Assembly (NCBI GenBank): GCA_050739575.1
Contig: JBOIBN010000028.1
Location: 1 to 30,753 of the forward strand
DNA length: 30,753 nt
Source of the DNA: JBOIBN01 sp050739575
Lineage (GTDB): Bacteria > Pseudomonadota > Gammaproteobacteria > JAKDMP01
Direction: 5' to 3'
How positions within the stretch are numbered: position 1 is the stretch's first letter; each line of letters begins with the position of its first letter. The notes under the pieces were generated by a model. The model ran no database searches and had not been told where the DNA came from. It saw only the letters and a program-made list of their open reading frames with translations. The position numbers were made by a program, and so were the translations under genes. Shown in pieces: positions 1-7,333 of the stretch.

Positions 1-72
1 GCTCAGACGAACGGCAGTCGCCTTGAACTGCTGGCTGTATCGCGTAATGGTTCGAGGGCCTGGTTGGGGCAT
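1..72 (-). CDS. IS3-family transposase OrfA, N-terminal fragment (runs off the window)
   Basis: Reading the minus strand from an ATG at 72-70 gives 24 codons, starting MPQPGPRTITRYSQQFKATA and continuing V-R-L-S. The Y-S-x-x-F-K-x-x-A-V-x-L-S pattern is the start of the helix-turn-helix domain of IS3-type OrfA (transposase_8 family), which binds the IS ends. An AGGAG ribosome binding site lies eight or so bases upstream of the ATG. Only the first helix is present, and whether the rest is intact cannot be told. It faces away from the Sel1 gene, so the IS lies with its left end against that gene. Confidence 0.7.
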   Translation of the reverse strand, partial: MPQPGPRTITRYSQQFKATAVRLS

Positions 73-128
73 GGTGTACTCCTGACAAAAGTTAGTTCAG
101 GGTGTCCACTAAACCGTAGGAACTATCA
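1..128 (-). mobile_element. End of an IS3-family insertion sequence (partial)
   Basis: The minus strand carries the upstream end of an IS element, with the start of its first transposase gene running off the left edge. The right boundary is inferred. IS3 elements usually begin 5'-TG, and read leftward a TG occurs at 128-127, followed by a CGGTTTAGTGGACACC-like tract at about 101-116. The first complete Sel1 repeat starts just right of this point, which also places the junction at about 125-135. The second IS end and any target duplication lie outside the window, so the element cannot be named. The family call comes from the OrfA protein start; the exact boundary is inference. Confidence 0.65.
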
Positions 129-903
129 TCCCAGCGCACAAAGCTTGTTAGGCGCGCTATATGTTCAAGGCAAGGGCGTGCCGCAGGACTACTCCAAGGC
201 AGCTTCATGGTTTCTCAAGTCCGCCGTACAGGGAGATGCCGATGCGCAGTACAACCTCGGCCTGTTGTACGTCCGCGGTCGCGGCGTGCCGCAGGACTTC
301 GCCAAGGCCGTCCCCTGGTTCCGCAAGGCTGCCGAGCAGGGCTATGCCAACGCGCAATACAACTTGGGCGTGGCTTATGCCAACGGCCAGGGTGTGAAGC
401 AGAATTATTCCGAGGCGGTTGTCTGGTACCGCAAAGCCGCCGAGCAGGGGAATGTCAGGGCACAGTTCAATCTAGGCGGAGCGTACGCCAGCGGACAAGG
501 CGTGAAGCAAGACAACACAGCGGCAGTTCGGTGGTTCCGCAAGGCCGCCGACGGGGACCTTGTCAATGCGCAATACAACATGGGTGTGGCCTATGCCAAC
601 GGCCAGGGCGTGAAGCAGGATTATCCCGAAGCGGTTTCCTGGTACCGCAGGGCCGCCGAGCAGGGCCATCCCCAGGCGCAGTTCGCTCTGGGCGCGGCCT
701 ATGCCAACGGCCAGGGCGTGCCGCAGGACTACGTCCAAGCGATGAAGTGGATGATCCTGGCCCAGCAGAACGGTCTTAAAGGCTCCAAGGAACTTTCGCA
801 GACTATTTCCGTACTCAAGCAGCGAATGACCGACTCGCAGCTCACCGAAGCCCGCAAGGTTGCGGACCAATGGTTGAAGGCGCACCACAAGAAGCAGGCG
901 TAG
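64..903 (+). pseudogene. Sel1-repeat (SLR/TPR-like) protein, 5' end replaced by an IS
   Basis: The open frame encodes six consecutive 36-residue Sel1-like repeats (about residues 24-240), each with A-Q-x-x-L-G-x-x-Y-x-x-G-x-G-V at the start and W-[FY]-x-K-A-A in the second helix. A charged, Lys-rich tail of about 39 residues follows. Sel1 repeats form a right-handed superhelix used for protein-protein contacts, often in the envelope or in secreted proteins. The first 21 or so residues translate IS sequence, not Sel1 sequence. There is no signal peptide and no convincing ribosome binding site before 64, so the original start and probably a signal sequence are lost. The remaining frame is intact, so decay is recent or the fragment is still made from an IS-borne promoter. 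The partner of this protein is unknown. Confidence 0.75.
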
Positions 904-921
904 GACGAGCGGCCTTCGGAA

Positions 922-997
922 TGGTGGGCGGTCAGGGACTCGAACCCTGGACCAACGGATTAAAAGTCCGCTGCTCTACCGACTGAGCTAACCGCCC
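922..997 (-). tRNA. tRNA-Lys (anticodon TTT)
   Basis: The minus strand folds into a full 76-nt cloverleaf. The acceptor stem GGGCGGT pairs perfectly with ACCGCCC, followed by discriminator A and an encoded CCA. The D-loop holds AGCTCAGTCGGTAGAGC, the anticodon loop is CTTTTAA with anticodon TTT, and the T-arm reads GGGTTCGAGTCCC. It lies about 95 bases downstream of queC on the same strand, an arrangement known from several proteobacteria, so it may be read from the queC transcript as well as from its own promoter. Confidence 0.97.
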
Positions 998-1092
998 CGA
1001 AGCGTTCCATCCCGTTCACCCGATCAGTCGAAGTGGAGCGAGCAATTCCAGGTCACACAAAAAATCCGGCCGATCGGAATCGTTCGGCGATT

Positions 1093-1833
1093 TTAACCGA
1101 GCATTGAAGACGGCTCGCCCCAATAGCGGGTGGGATCCACAATGCCCGCGGCACGAAAGCCGGCACGCCGCAGCCGGCAGGCGTCACAACGGCCGCATGC
1201 GCGCCCCTCTTCGTCGGCCCGATAGCAGGAGATCGTGAGCGAATAGTCCACACCGAGTTCCACGCCGCGGCGAATGATTTCGGCCTTGCTCATTCGCATG
1301 AGCGGTGCGTGCACGCGAAAACGCACCCCTTCGATGCCCGCCTTGGTGGCCACATTGGCCAGCCGCTCGAACGCCTCTATGAAGTCCGGGCGGCAATCCG
1401 GATAGCCCGAGTAGTCAACGGCGTTCACGCCGATGAACAGGTCGCGCGCATTGATGACTTCGGCGTAGCCCAGCGCAACGGACAGGAACACAGTGTTGCG
1501 CGCGGGCACGTAGGTTGCGGGAATGCCCGCATTCGCCTCCTGCGGCACCGGGATGGCGGCATCGGTCAGCGCCGAGCCCCCGATCACCGCCAGGTTGATG
1601 CCGACCACGCGCCACTCGACGGCGCCAAGCGCCGCGGCAATACGTTCTGCGGCAGTCAATTCGGCCCGATGACGCTGCCCATAATCGAATGAAAGCGCGT
1701 GGCAAATCCATCCCGCGGAACGGGCTGCCGCGAGCGTCGTGGCGGAGTCGAGCCCGCCCGACACAAGGACAATGGCGCGATGGGAGACTTGGGCCTTGCG
1801 GTCGCCCGTTGCCTGCCTGTCCGATTCGTTCAT
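1093..1833 (-). CDS. queC: 7-cyano-7-deazaguanine (preQ0) synthase QueC
   Basis: QueC converts 7-carboxy-7-deazaguanine, ammonia and ATP to preQ0, a step of queuosine tRNA modification in the cytoplasm. The 246-residue protein has the PP-loop ATP-binding motif SGGLDS (residues 25-30), a D-Y-G-Q-R-H segment shortly after it, and a C-terminal zinc site from four cysteines (C203, C213, C216, C219, in the CxxCxxC arrangement). I chose the ATG at 1833 over the one at 1839 because AAGG at 1844-1841 sits seven bases from 1833 but only one base from 1839. The queE and tol-pal genes that often precede queC are not here; the upstream neighbour is an FG-GAP gene reading the other way. A weak GC-rich dyad followed by a run of T (minus strand, about 1058-1095) could be its terminator, but I am not confident of it. 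Confidence 0.95.
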   Translation of the reverse strand: MNESDRQATGDRKAQVSHRAIVLVSGGLDSATTLAAARSAGWICHALSFDYGQRHRAELTAAERIAAALGAVEWRVVGINLAVIGGSALTDAAIPVPQEANAGIPATYVPARNTVFLSVALGYAEVINARDLFIGVNAVDYSGYPDCRPDFIEAFERLANVATKAGIEGVRFRVHAPLMRMSKAEIIRRGVELGVDYSLTISCYRADEEGRACGRCDACRLRRAGFRAAGIVDPTRYWGEPSSMLG

Positions 1834-2024
1834 CCGCATACCTTAACCCGGACACTTCACAAGAGCCATTGCTTCCCAACGCTTTGTTCCACTCAAGCGG
1901 AGACATGGGCGCGAAACTCGCAAGGCACGCGACCGCACAGTCCGACTGACCAAGAAGTCTGCCTGAGGCACTTTTCCCGACGCGCTTCGCTGATGTATAT
2001 TGTTACGAACACTCAAGTGTGTGT

Positions 2025-2036
2025 GAATCCGGATTC
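2025..2036. promoter_or_regulatory. 12-bp perfect palindrome in the FG-GAP gene leader
   Basis: GAATCCGGATTC reads the same on both strands and lies 44 bases before the start codon of the FG-GAP gene. A second dyad, ACACT-ca-AGTGT, lies at 2009-2020, and an extended -10-like TGATGTATATT lies just upstream at 1991-2001. Together they look like a promoter with an operator or a leader hairpin. This is inference from symmetry and position only. Confidence 0.3.
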
Positions 2037-2079
2037 GTGGCGCTCCGGTTGGACACACGGCTGAAACGGAGAGAATCCC

Positions 2080-3978
2080 GTGAACGTCCAACGGACAATC
2101 GGTCTCAAATTATCCTTATCCGTGCTAGCTCTTGCGGCCGGTGGTTTCGGTGCGCTTGCCGCTCCGGCGAATGGACAGACCACGGCCGCCGCGACCAGTC
2201 CGACCCGCTCGACCCCGGCGCTGCCCGCGGCTTTGCGCCCCGCCCTTTATCAGACGCTCGCCCGGGATGCGGGATCAACCTATCGGATCAACTCCGACGG
2301 CTGTGCGGTCCTGCCGAAGCAACAACTCGAGGGCTGCTTCGACAATCGCGGCGCACACTTCAACAGCAAGGACGGCGAGCCCCTGGCTCTGCATCTCCTC
2401 GCCTACGGGCGGGACGCAAAGCTGGTGCCGCTCGCTCCTGTGAGTCCTGCGATCCGCGGCAATCGCGCGACCTACGTCCACGGTGCGCTTACGGAATGGT
2501 GGCGGGTTTTGCCGATGGGTTTCGAGCAGAGCTTCACGATCACACAGCGGCCAATCGGCGACGGCATGCTCACGCTCGCCCTCGGCGCACGCGGCAAGGC
2601 CGGCCAACTGAATGGCGTGTTGAGTTGGGGCAAACTCCGTTACGGCGGACTCGTCGTCATCGACGCGAGCGGCAAGATCGTACCGGCGACGTTGAAAAGC
2701 GACGGTGATCGCATATTGATCGCGGTCAACGATACTCACGCCGCTTATCCGCTCACCGTAGATCCCATGGTATGGCAGGAACAAAAACTCATCGCGAGCG
2801 ACGGCAGAGGATATAATCAGTTCGGCTTTTCGGTCGCCGTCTCGGGCGCAACCGCCCTCATCGGCGCACCCGCTGCTACCGTTTCCTACCAATCCTGGGT
2901 AGGCGCGGTCTACGTGTTCACCGAATCGAACGGCGTCTGGAGCGAAACCCAGAAACTCACCCCCAGCGACACCCCGACGATGGCCAGCTTCGGCTGGTCG
3001 GTCGCGCTTGACGGCACGACTGCGATCATCGGCGCCTCCGGCCTGCTCGGTTCGACCGACGCCGAACAGGGTGAAGGCGCAATACAAGGGTCGGCCTACA
3101 TATTTACCGAGTCGAACGGCGTCTGGAGCGAGACCCAAAAGCTCGTCGCGAGCGACGGTATAGGCTACGACGAGTTCGGCTGGGCAGTCGCCGTCAGCGG
3201 AACGACCGCCCTCGTGAGTTCGCTTCCTGCCAGTCCCACCGGGGCGACAGCCTCCGGCGCGGTGTACGTGTTCGACTACTCGAACGGAACCTGGACGCAG
3301 GCGCAAAAGTTGATCGCGAGCGACAGCGCGGCGGACGACGGGTTCGGCAATTCGATCGCCTTCGACGGCACGACTGCACTGATCGGCGCGCCTCTCGCCG
3401 ACATCGGCGACAATCCCAATCAGGGCGCGGTCTATGTGTTTGCCAAGTCCGACGGCATCTGGACGCAAACGCAAAAGTTCGCCGCAAGCGACGGCGCGGC
3501 GGACGACTTTTTCGGCAACTCGATCGCCTTCTCGGGTCCGACCGCCGTCATCGGCGCGAGCTATGCCACCATCAACGGCAATGACCACCAGGGCGCGGCC
3601 TACGTGTTTACCGAGTCGAACGGCAGTTGGAACGAAATACAGAAGCTCACCGCAAGCGACGGAACGACGTTCGACCTGTTCGGCTCCTCGGTCGCCATCG
3701 ACAGCCCGAACATTCTCGTCGGCGCACCCCGTGCCAGCATCAACGGCAACGCCGTTCAGGGCGCAGCCTACGCATTTGCCGAATCGAACGGCGTCTGGAG
3801 GCAGACAAAAAAGCTTATAGCGCACCCCGGAACGGCTAACAGCTACTACGGCTGGTCGGTCGCCATCCCCGCCGGTAGCAGCAACGCCCTCGTCGGCGCA
3901 AGCTATGCCCCCAACGGCGGCACCGTAGGCCAAGGCGCGGTTTACTTCATCAGCGCACCGAACTCGCCCCGGCCGTGA
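2080..3978 (+). CDS. Secreted FG-GAP repeat protein, predicted seven-bladed propeller
   Basis: The 632-residue protein starts at a GTG with GGAGAG six bases upstream. A Sec signal peptide (K-L-S-L-S-V-L-A-L-A-A-G, cleavage near residue 28-32) is followed by an N-terminal domain (about 35-230) ending in A-Y-P-L-T-V-D-P, a motif that commonly precedes these repeats. From W232 to the C-terminus there are seven units of about 56 residues, each with the pattern W-x-x-x-Q-K-L-x-A-S-D, F-G-x-S-[VI]-A, A-L-I-G-A-P, G-A-[VA]-Y-V-F. This matches FG-GAP_2 repeats, and seven units would close one beta-propeller. Two cysteines in the N-terminal domain could form a disulfide. No enzymatic residues are evident; binding or adhesion outside the cytoplasm is the family expectation. 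It stands alone, with opposite-strand genes on both sides. The following 232 bases (3979-4210) hold nothing I can name. Confidence 0.88.
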   Translation: MNVQRTIGLKLSLSVLALAAGGFGALAAPANGQTTAAATSPTRSTPALPAALRPALYQTLARDAGSTYRINSDGCAVLPKQQLEGCFDNRGAHFNSKDGEPLALHLLAYGRDAKLVPLAPVSPAIRGNRATYVHGALTEWWRVLPMGFEQSFTITQRPIGDGMLTLALGARGKAGQLNGVLSWGKLRYGGLVVIDASGKIVPATLKSDGDRILIAVNDTHAAYPLTVDPMVWQEQKLIASDGRGYNQFGFSVAVSGATALIGAPAATVSYQSWVGAVYVFTESNGVWSETQKLTPSDTPTMASFGWSVALDGTTAIIGASGLLGSTDAEQGEGAIQGSAYIFTESNGVWSETQKLVASDGIGYDEFGWAVAVSGTTALVSSLPASPTGATASGAVYVFDYSNGTWTQAQKLIASDSAADDGFGNSIAFDGTTALIGAPLADIGDNPNQGAVYVFAKSDGIWTQTQKFAASDGAADDFFGNSIAFSGPTAVIGASYATINGNDHQGAAYVFTESNGSWNEIQKLTASDGTTFDLFGSSVAIDSPNILVGAPRASINGNAVQGAAYAFAESNGVWRQTKKLIAHPGTANSYYGWSVAIPAGSSNALVGASYAPNGGTVGQGAVYFISAPNSPRP

Positions 3979-4210
3979 GGACGCCGAGCGCAACGACCAA
4001 AGGGCAAAACCGGCTCGGCAACGCGATCGTACCCAACAAGGCTACTGGCGCCTGACCCGCGGCGGTCAACGTCGTCGCGGCACTCCCCCCGCGGTACGTC
4101 TTACGTGACGGGTACAGCGCCGGCGTAGCCGCTATGTTCCGCATTCGGCATTCCCGGTTCGAAAATCGATGCCGAACAGGTTGTGATTGGCGAAACTTGA
4201 CCCCGCCTGT

Positions 4211-5024
4211 TCACTGACCCGATCTTGCGCCTTCATTGACCTGCGCCCAGGACAACGCGTAGTCCGCAACTTCTTCCCAACCATCCTGAGCGACAATGAG
4301 ATGCGAACGGCCCAGGAACTCCTTGTATTCGGCGATCGCATTCGAACGCCGGTACAACCTGTAGTCGATCCGGTTGCCGACGTCCGGAACCAGATGGTCT
4401 TCGGCGCCGGCAATTAGCAGTAAAGGCGCGCGCTCATTGTTGCGATGTTTGACCTTGTTGGCGGGGTGCAGGCTGAAATTTCCAAAAGCCACTTCGAAGA
4501 TCGGACCCCCGGCCCCGGAACCACGTCGTTGTCGTACGCGCTGCGCGCATCCTGTTCTGTCATGACGTGGGCGAAGGCGTAGCGGAACTGCTTGAAAGTA
4601 AGCATTATGGTGTGCTTGTAGTTCAACGGATTTGACAGTACGGGATTGGCTGCCTTGATCGCCGAGAGCGGGAGGCGGTAGATTCCCTTCGGGGTTGCGC
4701 CGTCGAATGACACGCCGGCGGCGCCCAAGCCGCGGTCGAGCAGAATCTGGGCCGTCAGGCCGCCCATCAAATGCCCATGATGATGGGCAGTGCATCGAGC
4801 GCGCGGATGAATTTCTCGTAGTGGTCGGCGATCTCGACGAGGCCGAGGCACGCGAGTGCCGAAGGATCGCGACGGATTGCTTCCACCTCGCCGCTCATGC
4901 GCGGCCACGCAGTGGCAAGCACCTTGTAGCCGCGTGCTTCATAGTGGCCGCGAAAGAGATTCCAGCTCCGCGGCGTCATCCACAAGCCGTGGATGAGCAC
5001 GATCGTCTTCGTTGACGAATTCAT
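4211..5024 (-). pseudogene. Alpha/beta hydrolase, broken by two frameshifts
   Basis: Three adjacent minus-strand frames together give one alpha/beta hydrolase of about 270 residues. The first part (5024 to about 4770) holds the oxyanion segment V-L-I-H-G-L-W-M-T. The second (about 4768-4515) begins at the nucleophile elbow. The third (about 4512-4211) holds the acid region L-L-L-I-A-G-A-E-D-H-L-V-P and the histidine region G-R-S-H. Each shift fits the loss of one base: a C in the GGCC of the elbow (about 4768) and a G in a G-run (about 4511). The elbow would read G-H-L-M-G-G, where the family has G-H-S-M-G-G, so the catalytic serine codon (TCG) has also become TTG. The ATG at 5024 has GGGAAG upstream. 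Either true decay or assembly error at homopolymers could explain the shifts; the Ser-to-Leu change favours decay. Confidence 0.8.
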
Positions 5025-5105
5025 GACGAAAATCTTCCCTTTAGTATCTGCTGTTCGTTTCCGTCTCGTCATCGCGCCGGGAAACGGTTGCGGTGCGTCT
5101 TCTGC

Positions 5106-5414
5106 TCAGACGTAGCGCGGGATCGGTCCGTTATGTGGGGTCTTGCGGTCGGAGAGATCGAGGAACACCTCGTCCACATAGCACCAGCCCCAGCCCTCCG
5201 GTGGATCGTAACCTTCGATGATCGGGTGGCGGGTCGAGTGGAAATGTTTGGTGGCATGGCGATTGGGCGAGTCGTCGCAGCAGCCGACGTGGCCGCAGGT
5301 CCGGCACAACCGAAGATGCACCCAGGGCGATCCCATCTTCAGGCATTCTTCGCAGCCGAGTGCGCTCGGCGTAACGTCGCGGATTCCCGCATAGTGTTTG
5401 CATTCCTCAGACAT
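5106..5414 (-). CDS. UBP-type zinc finger protein
   Basis: This 102-residue protein is almost entirely one ZnF-UBP domain. Likely zinc ligands are C5, H7, C21, C24, C37, C40, C45, H53, H57 and H63, set in G-C-E-E-C, L-C-R-T-C-G-H-V-G-C-C and H-A-T-K-H-F. In eukaryotes the domain binds the ubiquitin C-terminus. Bacterial stand-alone forms have no known ubiquitin partner, and their role is unknown. The start at 5414 has GGGAGA just upstream and overlaps the end of the Crp-TrxR fusion gene by eight bases, so the two are translationally coupled. The same pairing with TrxR-like flavoproteins is known from other bacteria, which suggests one functional unit. A partner-binding or redox-linked zinc role is inference. 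Confidence 0.9.
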   Translation of the reverse strand: MSEECKHYAGIRDVTPSALGCEECLKMGSPWVHLRLCRTCGHVGCCDDSPNRHATKHFHSTRHPIIEGYDPPEGWGWCYVDEVFLDLSDRKTPHNGPIPRYV

Positions 5415-7110
5415 GAATTTCTCCCGTAACGAGGTTGGGAATCGTGGCAGGTTTGTCGCCGGCATGCGCAAGAAATGCGTGAATCGCGGCAACGACCTGG
5501 GCGCCTTCTCCGACCGCGGCCGCGACGCGCTTGGCCGAACCGGCGCGCACGTCGCCGATGGCGAATACGCCTGGCCGGTTGGTCGCCAGCGGATGCTCTC
5601 CGTCGCCGCAGTTGGTACGCACGAAGCCCTTCTCGTCGAGCATCACGCCGTATTGCGAAAGCCAAGCGGTATTCGGATCTGCGCCGATAAAAAGAAACAG
5701 GTGTCGAAGGGGCAGACGCGTCTCGCGCCCGGACGGGCGGTGGCGCCAGCGGATCGCTTCGAGTACGTCGTCCCGCCCTTCCAGCGCGGTGATCTCCGTC
5801 TCCGTTACGAGTTCGATGTTGGGCTGCGCGGCAATGCGTTCGATGAGATAGCGCGACATGGTCGTTTCCAGACCCTGCTTGCGCACGACGAGCCAGACCT
5901 TGGCGACCCGGCTGGCGAGATACACGGTCGCCTGGCCCGCGGAATTGCCGCCGCCCACGAGCGCGACCTCCTGCCCGGCGCACAGCTTCGCTTCCAGCGG
6001 CGAGGCCCAGTAGTGCACGCCCGCGCCTTCGAACACGGCGAGATTTTCCACCTCGAGCCGCCGGTACTGGGCGCCGCTTGCGACGATCACGGTGCGGGCG
6101 CTCACGCTTTCGCCGCTCGCGAGACGCAGCAGGAATCGCGCCTTTCCGGTAGCGGAGCCGTCGGCGAGAGCCACGACTTCGTCGGAAATTTCCATCTCGG
6201 CGCCGAACTTCTGCGCCTGATTGTAGGCGCGCGCCATCAACGCCATGCCGCTGATGCCGGTCGGAAAACCGAGGTAGTTTTCGATCCGGGCGGAAGCGCC
6301 CGCCTGGCCGCCGAAGGCGCGGCAATCCAGCACGACAACCGAAAGCCCTTCGGATGCCGCGTACACCGCGGCGGCGAGACCCGCCGGGCCCGCGCCGACG
6401 ATCGCAACGTCGTAGAGCACCGACTGATCCATCGGCTTGACGAGACCGATGCAGCGGGCGAGTTCGTTCTCGCTCGGATTGCGTAGCATCTGGCCGCCCG
6501 GGCACAGCACGATCGGCAGGTCGGCGGTTACGACGTGGAAGCGTTCGATCAGCGCCTTTGCGTCGGCGTCGGTGTCCGGGTCCAGCCGCTGGTGCGGGTG
6601 GGCATTGCGTGAAAGAAATCCTTCCAGCCGGATCACGTCGCGGTTATCCGCGCGCCCGACAATGATCGGCCCGCCGCTGCCGGTTTCGAGCAGACGGACG
6701 CGGCGCAGAATAAACGCGCGCATGATGCGCTCGCCCAATTCGGCTTCCGCAACCAGAAGATCGCGAAGCCTTACGGAGGGAATGACGAGCGCTTCGACAT
6801 CACTTAGCGCAATCGCATCCACCAATGCCGGCCGGCCAGAAAGCTGGGCGAGTTCGGCCGAGAACTGGCCCGGACCGTTGGTGACGATGTGCTGGCTTCC
6901 GCCGAATTCGTCGCGCCGACTGACCTCGACATGGCCGGACAGGATGACGAACATGCCCGGTCCCGTCTCGCCGGTCTTGGCGAGATAGTCGCCCGCAGCG
7001 TAATGCCGCGTTTCGCCGAAGCGGCGCAGCCGCTCGATTTCTGCCGTCTCCAGAGTGGGAAACATCTGGTCGCGTCGAGTATCAATGACGGAACGCGCGG
7101 GTCCGGACAT
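5407..7110 (-). CDS. Fusion of cyclic-nucleotide-binding domain, thioredoxin-like domain and TrxR-like FAD oxidoreductase
   Basis: The 567-residue protein has three parts. Residues 17-130 are a Crp/cNMP-binding beta-roll (G-P-G-M-F-V-I-L-S-G-H-V-E-V; later a P-A-L-V-D segment). Residues 146-225 resemble a thioredoxin-like domain with one cysteine (C203). Residues 232-567 are a thioredoxin-reductase-like flavoprotein with FAD motif GAGPAG (239-244), NAD(P)H motif GGGNSA (386-391) and a late G-D-V-R-A-G FAD segment. The CxxC of classical TrxR is absent: its position reads YWASPLEAKLC (367-377), so it cannot be a normal thioredoxin reductase. The N-terminal domain probably senses a ligand and controls the reductase part; it has no DNA-binding helix-turn-helix. 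An AGGGGAAG ribosome binding site precedes the ATG. It is the first gene of a two-gene unit with the UBP zinc finger. The physiological electron acceptor is unknown. Confidence 0.9.
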   Translation of the reverse strand: MSGPARSVIDTRRDQMFPTLETAEIERLRRFGETRHYAAGDYLAKTGETGPGMFVILSGHVEVSRRDEFGGSQHIVTNGPGQFSAELAQLSGRPALVDAIALSDVEALVIPSVRLRDLLVAEAELGERIMRAFILRRVRLLETGSGGPIIVGRADNRDVIRLEGFLSRNAHPHQRLDPDTDADAKALIERFHVVTADLPIVLCPGGQMLRNPSENELARCIGLVKPMDQSVLYDVAIVGAGPAGLAAAVYAASEGLSVVVLDCRAFGGQAGASARIENYLGFPTGISGMALMARAYNQAQKFGAEMEISDEVVALADGSATGKARFLLRLASGESVSARTVIVASGAQYRRLEVENLAVFEGAGVHYWASPLEAKLCAGQEVALVGGGNSAGQATVYLASRVAKVWLVVRKQGLETTMSRYLIERIAAQPNIELVTETEITALEGRDDVLEAIRWRHRPSGRETRLPLRHLFLFIGADPNTAWLSQYGVMLDEKGFVRTNCGDGEHPLATNRPGVFAIGDVRAGSAKRVAAAVGEGAQVVAAIHAFLAHAGDKPATIPNLVTGEIHV

Positions 7111-7333
7111 GGCAAACTTCCCCTCTTTCCCCGCTACCCGGACGGGCGGGCCGCGGGGATTCGGCGCCAGTATACGCTCGCCGCGAAGCCCGCCGGACCG
7201 TGGATTCTGCAGTGCGCAGAAGGTCTCGTGCCGTGCCCGGCACCGGCTCGATTACCGTTGCGTCCGGGGCTGGCTTCCAGCCGGCCAGCGTCGTAATCGC
7301 GGATGGCCTAGGCCGCCTCCTCCGGCGTGTTCA

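Noticed and set aside
129..850. Regularly spaced repeats of about 108 bases resembling a tandem repeat or CRISPR-like array
   Set aside because: They are the codons of the 36-residue Sel1 repeats; there are no constant repeats with variable spacers, and no cas genes.
1058..1095. Terminator after queC
   Set aside because: A T-run exists on the minus strand but the preceding dyad is short and imperfect, and tRNA-Lys follows on the same strand, so I did not list it as a feature.
1840..2079. preQ1 riboswitch upstream of queC
   Set aside because: I could find no preQ1 aptamer-like pattern in this region on the minus strand.
2275..3993. Long antisense open frame (572 codons) opposite the FG-GAP gene
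   Set aside because: It mirrors the repeated, GC-rich coding strand, has no start signal and no recognisable domain; the FG-GAP frame explains the DNA fully.
7165..7180. Promoter for the Crp-TrxR fusion gene (TATACT on the minus strand)
   Set aside because: The -10-like hexamer is good but no acceptable -35 lies 16-18 bases upstream.
7268..7282. GGCTGG-ctt-CCAGCC hairpin after the propeller gene as a terminator
   Set aside because: The stem is only six pairs and is not followed by a T-run on the transcribed strand.
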